A stretch of 14,367 nt of DNA. It comes from Christensenella sp. UBA5893 (GTDB lineage: Bacteria; Bacillota; Clostridia; Christensenellales; UBA1242). Position numbers and translations under genes: made by a program. The stretch covers positions 1 through 14,367 of the forward strand of contig DJER01000030.1 of assembly GCA_002431905.1 (NCBI GenBank), written 5' to 3'. Below, in pieces: positions 8,179 through 14,367 of the stretch. The notes under the pieces were generated by a model that saw only the letters and a program-made list of their open reading frames with translations, did not search any database and was not told the origin of the DNA. Within the stretch, counting starts at the first letter, position 1. Every line of letters starts with the position of its first letter.

Positions 8179-8612
8179 TGTATAATCAAAAAGTATTAGA
8201 AATATTTAAAAATCCTTCAAACGTTGGTGGACTTCAGGGTTCAAATGGTTCAGCAAAACTTGAAGGCGACAATGGTGCAGAAATTGTAAAACTTTATATC
8301 TTGGCTGATGAAAATGAAGTAATCACAAATGCAAGGTTCAAAACAATGGGAAATGTTATGACAATTGTTGCATCAAGCGTTGTAACTGAACTTATCATTG
8401 GGAAATCAGTTAAAAATGCACAAAACATAACAAGACAAGATATCTTGGAAGTTCTTGGCGATGTTGAAACCAAAGATTATAAGTATATTGACTTGGTTTT
8501 GGAAGATTTGGCTCTCACTTGCGAAGAATTCTTTAAAAGAAAAGCAAAAGAAGAAGAGAAAGCAAGACTAGAAGCAGAAAAATTGGCATTACTTGAAAAA
8601 GATAAAAAATAA
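8178..8612 (+). CDS. NifU/IscU-like protein lacking all cluster-ligand cysteines (probable pseudo-scaffold)
   Basis: A 144-residue protein with the IscU/NifU N-terminal fold. Matches to IscU are clear: KVLEIFKNPSNVG (5-17), NARFKTMG (51-58), ASSVVTELIIGKSVKNAQNI (65-84). The three Fe-S ligands of IscU are all replaced: the PACGD cysteine aligns with G33 (motif DNGAE, with the Asp also changed to E35), the YGCGS cysteine with N59, and the HC cysteine with about I104. The only cysteine, C115, lies about ten residues beyond the third ligand site. The LPPVK chaperone-binding motif is absent as well. From residue 118 there is a charged, probably helical tail rich in Lys, Glu and Ala that normal IscU lacks. 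GGGAGGG at 8164-8170 and the TAATG overlap show co-translation with the NifS-like gene. It cannot be an ordinary cluster scaffold; a protein-binding or regulatory role is inference only. Confidence 0.88.
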   Translation: MYNQKVLEIFKNPSNVGGLQGSNGSAKLEGDNGAEIVKLYILADENEVITNARFKTMGNVMTIVASSVVTELIIGKSVKNAQNITRQDILEVLGDVETKDYKYIDLVLEDLALTCEEFFKRKAKEEEKARLEAEKLALLEKDKK

Positions 8613-8625
8613 TATGTAATAAAAT

Positions 8626-8662
8626 AAACCTTTCTGTGCAAACTAGCATAGGGAGGTTTTTT
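8626..8662 (+). terminator. Hairpin with T-run that also contains the ribosome binding site of the next gene
   Basis: The left arm 8626-8639 and right arm 8646-8659 form a 14-base-pair stem (three G-U wobble pairs in RNA) with a six-base loop, and the strand runs into six T (8657-8662). This has the form of a Rho-independent terminator for the NifS/NifU-like unit. The right arm contains GGGAGG (8651-8656), the only ribosome binding site for the ATG at 8663, which directly follows the T-run. The hairpin may therefore attenuate transcription, mask the ribosome binding site, or both. Confidence 0.6.
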
Positions 8663-8830
8663 ATGAAGGATGGCCTTATATGTGGGCTCGTTTTGGGAAT
8701 GGTTGCTGGTGCACTTTTGTATAAATATAATCCACAAGCAAAAGAGATTGTAAACAAAACCGAAGATGCAGTAAAAACCGAAATGGACAAAATGAACACA
8801 CAAAACAAAACATCAAAAAAATCTAACTAA
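8663..8830 (+). CDS. Small single-pass membrane protein (YtxH-like), 55 residues
   Basis: A short protein with one hydrophobic segment at about residues 4-20 (GLICGLVLGMVAGALLY), containing glycine-spaced GxxxG-type positions, followed by a hydrophilic, probably helical tail (about 21-55) rich in Lys, Glu, Asp and Asn. This layout is that of YtxH/DUF-type small envelope proteins: N-terminal membrane anchor and cytoplasmic or peripheral charged helix. I cannot assign a function. The start at 8663 is chosen because GGGAGG lies 6 bases upstream; the frame is open to an ATG at 8636, but that would lie in the left arm of the hairpin and has no ribosome binding site. It is the last gene of the unit beginning at 7012, and a strong terminator follows directly after its stop. 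Only a weak promoter-like pair (TTGAAA at 8593, TAATAA at 8617) might serve it alone. Confidence 0.75.
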   Translation: MKDGLICGLVLGMVAGALLYKYNPQAKEIVNKTEDAVKTEMDKMNTQNKTSKKSN

Positions 8831-8861
8831 AAAAATCCACCATACCATTGGTGGATTTTTT
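8830..8861 (+). terminator. Rho-independent terminator after the small membrane protein gene
   Basis: A perfect 13-base-pair stem pairs 8830-8842 with 8849-8861 around a six-base loop (TACCAT), with a GC-containing core TCCACC/GGTGGA and a T-run in the 3' arm. It starts at the last base of the stop codon. Because the arms are flanked by A on one side and T on the other, it could work in both directions, but no gene on the minus strand ends here. Confidence 0.9.
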
Positions 8862-8870
8862 ATACTTTAT

Positions 8871-9151
8871 GTCATTTTGGCACACACTCAATCTTAAACT
8901 TTGGAGAAATCTCTCTTCCAATTGTCATTTCGACTCTCGCTTCGTAGACCATCTTGGAGAAATCCAAACATCTTTTAAGTAGTTGAGATTTCTCGTGAGT
9001 GTATCTTTGCTCGCTAACTCGAAATGACTATTAAAAAAAGCGGATAAGATTTCTCCTTTGTTCGTCAAGGAAGCCGGGGTCGAAATGACTTTCATATATT
9101 ATATAGTCATTTCGACTATCGACCCCCGAAGTCTTGCTTTGGAGAAATCTC
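8871..9151. repeat. Cluster of five palindromic half-repeats (GTCATTTCGAC ... GGAGAAATCTC)
   Basis: This noncoding stretch contains five copies, each 41 to 47 bases, of a half-unit that begins GTCATTTCGAC and ends GGAGAAATCTC. Copies on the plus strand are at 8871-8913 (degenerate start), 8924-8965 and 9106-9151; inverted copies are at 8985-9028 and 9047-9090. Opposed copies make long hairpins. One is 8924-9028, with outer arms GTCATTTCGA/TCGAAATGAC and inner arms GAGAAATC/GATTTCTC. The other is 9047-9150, with outer arms AGATTTCTCC/GGAGAAATCT and an exact 12-base inner stem (9079-9090 with 9105-9116). The arrangement resembles a REP/MITE-like intergenic repeat family. No gene is supported in 8862-9281; besides these repeats the region holds an AT-rich stretch (about 9195-9243) and the promoter below. 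Confidence 0.8.
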
Positions 9152-9243
9152 AACCTAAAAAGTTTCTTCCGGGGTTCGTAAAACATCATTTTGGAAAGCA
9201 ATTTTTAAAAATTATCAAAAACTGCAAAATTATCAACAAAGAT

Positions 9244-9269
9244 TTGACAAGGGGGGGGTACTGTATAAT
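9244..9269 (+). promoter_or_regulatory. Promoter with poly-G spacer, probably phase-variable, for the surface protein
   Basis: A consensus -35 TTGACA (9244-9249) and a consensus -10 TATAAT (9264-9269) are separated by only 14 bases, which include eight consecutive G (9251-9258). The optimum spacer is 17. The A/T-rich bases just upstream (about 9195-9243) could act as an UP element. The predicted start is about 9276, giving a leader of only 6 to 18 bases. Poly-G tracts between -35 and -10 are known switches elsewhere, for example porA of Neisseria meningitidis, where tract length sets promoter strength. With eight G the promoter should be weak or off; eleven would give the ideal spacing. The architecture is read directly; the switching is inferred. 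Confidence 0.75.
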
Positions 9270-9281
9270 TCATTATGAGGA

Positions 9282-12257
9282 ATGGTGCGTTGTATGAAAG
9301 AAAAGTTAACAATGTTTTTATTCATAATATCTTTGTGTTTTATCTCAGCCGGAGCATTTATGGGTGTTTATGCATCAAAAAGCATAACATATAATATCTC
9401 GGGTGAGTTTTCTTACACCGTTCCCGAGTTGTATAATGGTAATGGAAATAAATATAGTAATTTGACAGATTATATTGCTTGGCAATTAAACTCTGATGTG
9501 AGCAAATTTAACTCAATAAAATTTACCGGGACAAAACCAGAGGTGGCAGATGGTACGCCAACAATTGATGTGGGTTACAATTATTCAACAAGAAAATTTA
9601 ATAATTCCTATGTCGCATATTGTACATTAAATTCAACAAATAGTATGTACGATATTGTTATTTATTCAAAAATTGGCAATAAATTTGTTTTGCCACAAAA
9701 TAGTGCTTATATGTTTTGTTATTGTAGCAATTTAACAACTTTGGATGTAAGTAAGTTTGATACGTCAAAAGTGACAGATATGGGGAGTATGTTTTATTTC
9801 TGTGAAAAATTAACAAGTTTGGATGTAAGTAAGTTTGATACGTCAAAAGTGACAGATATGGGGTGTATGTTTTATTACTGTAAAAAATTAACAAGTTTGG
9901 ATGTAAGTAATTTCGATACATCTAATGTTACAAACATGAGGTATATGTTTGCTTACTGTGAAGGTTTAAAATCTTTAAATTTAAGTAATTTTAAAACATC
10001 AAACGTGATAAATATGGCTTCTATGTTTAATAGATGTATCAGTTTAACAAGTTTAAATTTGAGTAGTTTTGACACATCTAATGTTACAAGTATGGGTAGT
10101 ATGTTTTTGAGATGTGGCAGTTTGACAAGTTTGGATGTAAGTAAGTTTGATACATCCAACGTGACAAACATGGGTTCTATGTTTGGCAACTGTGATGGTT
10201 TAACAACTTTGAATTTAGGTAAAAATTTTAACACATCAAATGTTACTGATATGAGTGATTTGTTTTATGAATGTAGCAAATTAACAAATTTGGATGTAAG
10301 CGAATTTAATACATCAAAAGTGACAAGAATGGATGGCATGTTTTCTGGATGTAGCAGTTTAGCAAGTTTAAATTTAAGTAATTTTAATACCAAGAATGTA
10401 ACACTAATGGGTGGGAATTATAATAGAGGAATGTTTCAAGGTTGTAGCAGTTTAACAAGTTTGGATTTAAGTAGTTTTGACACATCCCATGTCACTAATA
10501 TGGCTAGTATGTTTTCAGGTTGTAGCGGTTTAACAGAATTAGACTTAAGCAATTTTGATACATCAATGGTGACAGATATGGTATATAATGTATATGGTGG
10601 TGGTGGAATATTTTATAATTGTAGCAGTCTGAACACTTTGAATTTAGGAGATAAATTCTGTACATCGAAATTGACGAGTATGGAAGAAATGTTTTATAAT
10701 TGTAGTTCGCTTACAAGTTTGGATTTAAGCAGTTTTGATACATCAAAAGTGACAGATATGGGGAGTATGTTTTATTTCTGTGAAAAATTAACAAGTTTGG
10801 ATTTAAGCAGTTTTGATACGTCAAAAGTGACAGATATGGGGAGTATGTTTTGTTTCTGTGAAAAATTAACAACTTTGGATGTAAGTAAGTTTGATACGTC
10901 AAAAGTGACAGACATGGGTTGGATGTTTTGTTATTGTAGGAGTTTAACAAGTTTGGATTTAAGCAGTTTTGATACATCAAAAGTGACAAAGATGGACCAT
11001 ATGTTTTATAACTGTAGCAGTTTAACAACTTTGGATTTAAGTAAGTTTGATACATCAAAAGTGACAGACATGAGCCAGATGTTTTGTTATTGTAGGAGTT
11101 TAACAAGTTTAGATGTTAGTGGGTTTAACACATCTAATGTTACAAGTATGGGGTATATGTTTGATTCCTGTAAAAAATTAACAACTTTGGATGTAAGTAA
11201 GTTTGATACATCAAACGTGATAGAAATGTATTCTATGTTTATTAGATGTAGCAGTTTAACAAGTTTGGATTTAAGCATGTTTAACACATCTAATGTTACA
11301 AGTATGAGTAGTATGTTTTCTGGATGTAGCAGTTTAACAAGTTTGGATTTAGGTGAAAATTTTAACACATCAAAAGTGACAAATATGGACGATATGTTTG
11401 ATTCCTGTAAAAAATTAACAAGTTTGGATGTAAGTAAGTTTGATACGTCAAAAGTGACAGATATGAGGAGTATGTTTGGTTTCTGTGAAAAATTAACAAC
11501 TTTGGATGTAAGTAAGTTTGATACGTCAAAAGTGACAGATATGGACCATATGTTTTATAACTGTAGCAGTTTAACAACTTTGGATTTAAGTAGTTTTGAT
11601 ACGTCAAAAGTGACAGACATGGGTTGGATGTTTTTTTATTGTAGCAGTTTAACAAGTTTGGATTTAAGCAGTTTTGATACATCAAAAGTGACAAAGATGG
11701 ACCATATGTTTTATTACTGTAAAAAATTAACAAGTTTGGATGTAAGTAGTTTTGATACATCAAAAGTGACAAATATGGACTATATGTTTTATGATTGTGG
11801 CAAATTAACAAGTTTGGATTTAAGCAGTTTTGATACATCAAAAGTGACAAGAATGAATGGCATGTTTTCTGGATGTAGCAGTTTAACAAGTTTGGATTTA
11901 AGCAGTTTTGATACATCAAACGTGATAGAAATGTATTCTATGTTTATTAGATGTAGCAGTTTAACAAGTTTAAATTTGAGCAGTTTTAATACATCAAAAG
12001 TGACAAATATGGGTAGTATGTTTTTGGGATGTGGCAGTTTAATAAGTTTAGATTTAAGCAGTTTTGATTTGTCAAAAGTAACATCATATAGTGGTTTTTT
12101 AGATAATTGTACTGCATTAACTGAAATAAAAACACCAATAAAAAATACAAAAACAGACATTTCTTTGCCAAGTGGGACATGGACTGATGATGCTGGCAAC
12201 ACTCATAAAGAATTGCCAACAACAGACACAAGCATAACATTAACAAAAACAGCATAA
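9282..12257 (+). CDS. BspA-like leucine-rich-repeat surface protein (DUF285, 26-residue repeats)
   Basis: A secreted protein of 991 residues. An N-terminal signal peptide (hydrophobic TMFLFIISLCFISAGAF, likely cut after VYA near residue 32) is followed by a non-repeated region (about 33-150) and then thirty tandem 26-residue repeats (about 151-945). Their core is LTSLDLSSFDTSKVTDM followed by a MF, with a cysteine near each repeat end. A few repeats carry one to seven extra residues. This is the DUF285 / bacterial surface protein 26-residue repeat family (Listeria, Lactobacillus, Mycoplasma, gut Bacillota), related to BspA adhesins. The C-terminus (about 946-991, with SGTWTDDAGNTHKELP) shows no LPXTG motif, transmembrane segment or lipobox, so the anchoring mode is unclear. 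The start may instead be the ATG at 9294, which gives a more ordinary signal peptide (MKEKLTM); GAGG at 9277-9280 fits neither perfectly. It stands alone between a poly-G promoter and a terminator. Role in adhesion is inferred from family. Confidence 0.93.
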   Translation: MVRCMKEKLTMFLFIISLCFISAGAFMGVYASKSITYNISGEFSYTVPELYNGNGNKYSNLTDYIAWQLNSDVSKFNSIKFTGTKPEVADGTPTIDVGYNYSTRKFNNSYVAYCTLNSTNSMYDIVIYSKIGNKFVLPQNSAYMFCYCSNLTTLDVSKFDTSKVTDMGSMFYFCEKLTSLDVSKFDTSKVTDMGCMFYYCKKLTSLDVSNFDTSNVTNMRYMFAYCEGLKSLNLSNFKTSNVINMASMFNRCISLTSLNLSSFDTSNVTSMGSMFLRCGSLTSLDVSKFDTSNVTNMGSMFGNCDGLTTLNLGKNFNTSNVTDMSDLFYECSKLTNLDVSEFNTSKVTRMDGMFSGCSSLASLNLSNFNTKNVTLMGGNYNRGMFQGCSSLTSLDLSSFDTSHVTNMASMFSGCSGLTELDLSNFDTSMVTDMVYNVYGGGGIFYNCSSLNTLNLGDKFCTSKLTSMEEMFYNCSSLTSLDLSSFDTSKVTDMGSMFYFCEKLTSLDLSSFDTSKVTDMGSMFCFCEKLTTLDVSKFDTSKVTDMGWMFCYCRSLTSLDLSSFDTSKVTKMDHMFYNCSSLTTLDLSKFDTSKVTDMSQMFCYCRSLTSLDVSGFNTSNVTSMGYMFDSCKKLTTLDVSKFDTSNVIEMYSMFIRCSSLTSLDLSMFNTSNVTSMSSMFSGCSSLTSLDLGENFNTSKVTNMDDMFDSCKKLTSLDVSKFDTSKVTDMRSMFGFCEKLTTLDVSKFDTSKVTDMDHMFYNCSSLTTLDLSSFDTSKVTDMGWMFFYCSSLTSLDLSSFDTSKVTKMDHMFYYCKKLTSLDVSSFDTSKVTNMDYMFYDCGKLTSLDLSSFDTSKVTRMNGMFSGCSSLTSLDLSSFDTSNVIEMYSMFIRCSSLTSLNLSSFNTSKVTNMGSMFLGCGSLISLDLSSFDLSKVTSYSGFLDNCTALTEIKTPIKNTKTDISLPSGTWTDDAGNTHKELPTTDTSITLTKTA
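9732..12107 (+). repeat. Thirty tandem 78-base coding repeats with mosaic internal duplication
   Basis: The DNA encoding the leucine-rich repeats has a 78-base period and long identical stretches. For example, the segments around 9757-9830 and 10737-10810 are nearly identical, and about 118 bases at 10893-11010 recur at 11598-11715 with only three differences. Three separate similar blocks (near 10916, 10996 and 11221) recur at exactly +705 bases, i.e. nine repeats plus one extra codon. This indicates block duplication, with intervening repeats diverged or overwritten. Confidence 0.85.
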
Positions 12258-12289
12258 AAAAATATCTAGCAGTCGCTAGATATTTTTTT
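12256..12289. terminator. Bidirectional terminator between the surface protein gene and sufU
   Basis: A perfect 15-base-pair stem pairs 12256-12270 with 12275-12289, with a four-base loop AGTC. Seven A at one end and seven T at the other let it act on both strands. It directly follows the surface protein stop on the plus strand and overlaps the sufU stop codon (TAG, 12276-12278 on the minus strand), so it closes both convergent transcripts. Confidence 0.93.
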
Positions 12290-12713
12290 GATTTAACATA
12301 TCGTCCAAGGTTCGCCAAGCAAGTTCAACACACTTAACTCTTGCAGGCATATTTGAAATATTTTCAAAAGCAATACTATCTTTTAACAAATCTTTTTCTT
12401 CATTTGTCAAACTTTCTCGTCTTATCATTTTAAGGAAAATAGATATAATATTTTTTGCTTCGGTTAGTGTTTTTCCACGCAAAGTGTCAATCATAATTGA
12501 TGTTGAACTTTGAGAAATTGCACAACCATGACCAATAAATGACATATCTTCAATTTTGTCACCAGCAAGTTTTACTTCAAGTTCAATTTCGTCACCACAA
12601 TTAGGGTTGTGACCTTTAAGAGAACAGGTAGGAGAGTCTATATTCTTTTTGTTTGGACTATTCATAGAATGTTCCATAATTAGGTCAGTGTACATATCGT
12701 CAAATTGTTCCAT
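12276..12713 (-). CDS. sufU: Fe-S assembly sulfur-transfer protein SufU
   Basis: Zinc-containing partner that accepts sulfur from SufS and activates it, in the Suf iron-sulfur pathway of Bacillota. The 145-residue protein keeps every key residue: C39 and D41 in NPNCGDEIE, C64 in GHGCAISQSS and C128 in ARVKCVELAW. It also has the insertion (about residues 82-112, with LTEAKNI and EEKDLLK) that separates SufU from IscU. An AAAGGTGG ribosome binding site lies upstream of the ATG, which overlaps the sufS stop by one base (TAATG). It is the last gene of the operon and terminates in the shared hairpin. It is the intact counterpart to the cysteine-free NifU-like protein at 8178-8612, and the two are only distantly alike. 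Confidence 0.96.
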   Translation of the reverse strand: MEQFDDMYTDLIMEHSMNSPNKKNIDSPTCSLKGHNPNCGDEIELEVKLAGDKIEDMSFIGHGCAISQSSTSIMIDTLRGKTLTEAKNIISIFLKMIRRESLTNEEKDLLKDSIAFENISNMPARVKCVELAWRTLDDMLNQKNI

Positions 12714-13936
12714 TATTTTGCCACCTTTATATATTTTTCAAATTTACTGTAAATGCCTTTTAATGCAGTAATAAGATTGTCCACATCTTCTTTTGTGTTA
12801 TAGAATGAAAAACTAATTCTGCAAGTGCTGTCAATTCCCAAATAACGCATAAGTGGTTGAGCACAATGGTTCCCAGCACGAATGCATATATGAGAAAAAT
12901 CAAGCATTGTGGAAACATCGTGTGGGTGAATGCCTTTCATATTAAAAGATATAACTTCGCTTCTTTTTGTTTCGTCTTTTGGACAATATAACTCAATATA
13001 TGGAAGTTTGCTTAATTCAGTATATGCATAGTTTGAAATTTCTTTTTCAATAGCTCCAATCTTGTCATATCCAATGTTTTGTATATATTGTATTGCTGTC
13101 ATAAGCCCAACTGCGCCTGCGACATTTTGAGTTCCCGCTTCAAACTTGTGGGGAAGTGGTGCATATGTTGTTGTTTGTTCATAAACATATTCAATCATAT
13201 CTCCACCCATTAAGAATGGCGACATCTTTTCAAGCAATTCTTTTTTGCCATAAAGAACACCAATTCCAAGTGGTCCATACATTTTATGCCCAGAAAATAC
13301 AACAAAATCGGCATCTGTTTTTTGAACATCAAAAGGCATATGCGCAATGCTTTGTGAAATGTCCACAACAACTTTTGCACCAACACTATGCGCTTTTTTT
13401 ATAATATAATCAACATCATTTATTGTTCCCAAAACATTTGAGACGCCCAAAATTCCAACAATTTTTGTGCCTTTGGTTATCTTTTTGTCTATTTCTTCTT
13501 TTTCTAACTCAAAATCTTTGTTAATGTACATATATTCAAGTTTTGCGTTTTTTTGTTTTGTCATTTTTTGCCATGGCACAAGGTTGGAGTGGTGTTCCAT
13601 AATAGACAAAACAACTTTATCGCCTTGATCAAGGTTGTCAAGCCCATAGGTGTAGGCAACAAGATTTAAAGCTTCGGTTGCATTTTTGGTAAATATAATT
13701 TCTTCGTCATATTTGCTGTTTATAAATTTTGCAACTTCATGTCTTGCTTCATTATATTTGTTTGTTGCTTTAACACTCAAATCGTATGCACCACGGTATG
13801 GGTTTGCGTTATATTTTTTGTAAAACTCATTTTCAGCATCAATGACGCATAGTGGTTTTTGCGAAGTCGCACCACTATCAAGATATATTATGTTACTGTC
13901 CTTTAGTAAGGGAAAATCATTTTTAAAATCATTCAT
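12713..13936 (-). CDS. sufS: Cysteine desulfurase SufS
   Basis: PLP enzyme that takes sulfur from cysteine for Fe-S cluster synthesis. The 407 residues have the type II desulfurase pattern: YLDSGATSQKP (18-28), EHHSNLVPW with H115 (114-122), D192 and Q195 in VDISQS (the family usually has DGAQ), PLP lysine K218 in SGHKMYGP, and catalytic C358 in RAGNHCAQP. All catalytic residues are present, so the enzyme should be active. It overlaps sufD upstream and sufU downstream by one base each, with TAATG at both joints, and AGGAAAT about 10 bases before its start. The sufD-sufS-sufU order agrees with the Bacillota suf operon, with sufB not on this side. It is the functional counterpart of the degenerate NifS-like protein at 7012-8178. 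Confidence 0.97.
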   Translation of the reverse strand: MNDFKNDFPLLKDSNIIYLDSGATSQKPLCVIDAENEFYKKYNANPYRGAYDLSVKATNKYNEARHEVAKFINSKYDEEIIFTKNATEALNLVAYTYGLDNLDQGDKVVLSIMEHHSNLVPWQKMTKQKNAKLEYMYINKDFELEKEEIDKKITKGTKIVGILGVSNVLGTINDVDYIIKKAHSVGAKVVVDISQSIAHMPFDVQKTDADFVVFSGHKMYGPLGIGVLYGKKELLEKMSPFLMGGDMIEYVYEQTTTYAPLPHKFEAGTQNVAGAVGLMTAIQYIQNIGYDKIGAIEKEISNYAYTELSKLPYIELYCPKDETKRSEVISFNMKGIHPHDVSTMLDFSHICIRAGNHCAQPLMRYLGIDSTCRISFSFYNTKEDVDNLITALKGIYSKFEKYIKVAK

Positions 13937-14367
13937 TATTCAAATTTCCTATCAATGGTATTCAAAATTAGTTCTTTTAGTTTGTCGTCAAACAAGTTAT
14001 TTATTATTGTGTTAAATTTTGCTTTTAATATCAGTTTTTGTGCTTCTTTTTCATTAAGCCCACGACTCATAAGGTAAAACATTTGTTTTTCATCAATTTG
14101 ACCGGTTGCAGTTGAGTGCTTACCATCAACATCTTCTTCTGTACAAAGAAGAATAGGTAATGCCTTTGACTTTGCATCTTTTGAAAGCAAAGTACAAAAT
14201 TCAGTTTCACTCCCATATGCTTTTTTGCAACCTTTTTTAAAGTCAATTGTGCCTTTAAAACTTTTTTCACTTGTGCCGTTTAATGCACCAACAACTTCAA
14301 TTTGTGCATCTGTTTTTTTGCCATATAATTCATTTAGATAATTTATATCAATTTTTGCATTATTTTC
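13936..14367 (-). CDS. sufD: SufD/SufB-family Fe-S assembly protein, C-terminal fragment
   Basis: The last 143 residues of a SufB/SufD-family subunit of the SufBCD complex, where Fe-S clusters are put together. The frame is open to the right edge of the window, so the N-terminal part lies outside. The visible part contains the end of the beta-helix (IEVVGALNG, SFKGTIDF) and the signature EEDVDGKHSTATGQID followed by QMFYLMSRGLNEKEAQKLI. The choice of SufD over SufB follows from the position directly before sufS and the absence of a clear SufB cluster-assembly cysteine in this part, but SufB cannot be excluded from a fragment. An internal ATG at 14190 is not the start. The stop overlaps the sufS start (TAATG). 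Confidence 0.88.
   Translation of the reverse strand, partial: ENNAKIDINYLNELYGKKTDAQIEVVGALNGTSEKSFKGTIDFKKGCKKAYGSETEFCTLLSKDAKSKALPILLCTEEDVDGKHSTATGQIDEKQMFYLMSRGLNEKEAQKLILKAKFNTIINNLFDDKLKELILNTIDRKFE

Noticed and set aside
9058..9297. Open frame of 79 codons upstream of the surface gene
   Set aside because: It runs through the palindromic repeats and the promoter, lacks a ribosome binding site and has no recognisable protein features.
9732..12107. Regularly spaced direct repeats that could suggest a CRISPR array
   Set aside because: The 78-base period is entirely coding, repeats are contiguous without unique spacers, and the translation is a known leucine-rich repeat.
9658..12318. 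Several long open frames on the minus strand opposite the surface repeat protein
   Set aside because: They repeat with the same 78-base period as the plus-strand gene, have biased composition (Leu, Tyr, Asn, Lys) and no ribosome binding sites; they are shadows of the repeats.

Overview
The window comes from a low-GC, Gram-positive-type bacterium, most likely an uncultured, gut-type member of the Bacillota. The evidence is the dprA-topA-trmFO-hslV-hslU gene order, a SufS/SufU iron-sulfur system of the Bacillota type, strong GGAGG ribosome binding sites, and a DUF285-type (BspA-like) repeat surface protein. TGA is used as a stop (trmFO, trxA) and Trp is TGG, so the standard bacterial code applies and not the Mycoplasma code. 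I cannot name the genus.

Layout. Positions 1-6958 (+ strand) form a tightly packed housekeeping run: the 3' end of a ComM/YifB AAA ATPase, dprA, topA, trmFO, hslV, hslU and trxA, with overlaps or gaps of at most 11 bases except for the dprA-topA gap of 8 bases. The xerC/codV and codY genes found in the equivalent Bacillus cluster are absent here, and a thioredoxin takes the codY position. A strong promoter at 6961-6989 then drives a second unit (7012-8830): a NifS/IscS-like protein, a NifU/IscU-like protein and a 55-residue membrane protein. A noncoding stretch (8831-9281) holds a terminator, five half-copies of a palindromic repeat, and a promoter with a run of eight G between its -35 and -10 boxes. 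This promoter faces a secreted protein of about 990 residues made of thirty 26-residue leucine-rich repeats (9282-12257). A bidirectional terminator separates it from a converging minus-strand suf operon (partial sufD, sufS, sufU; 14367-12276).

Most striking result. The NifS-like and NifU-like proteins at 7012-8612 keep the fold-defining sequence of cysteine desulfurase and Fe-S scaffold but have lost essentially every catalytic residue. The desulfurase homologue lacks the PLP lysine, the catalytic cysteine and most cofactor contacts; the scaffold homologue lacks all three cluster-ligand cysteines. The two reading frames are intact, translationally coupled and well expressed by their signals, so they look like a maintained pair of pseudoenzymes rather than decay. 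A fully intact SufS/SufU pair lies 4 kb away in the same window. This pair is the best candidate for an undescribed system.

Second. The poly-G tract inside the promoter of the surface protein, giving a 14-base spacer instead of about 17, looks like a phase-variation switch based on slipped-strand mispairing. The surface protein's repeats also show mosaic duplication (a 705-base offset), consistent with ongoing antigenic diversification.
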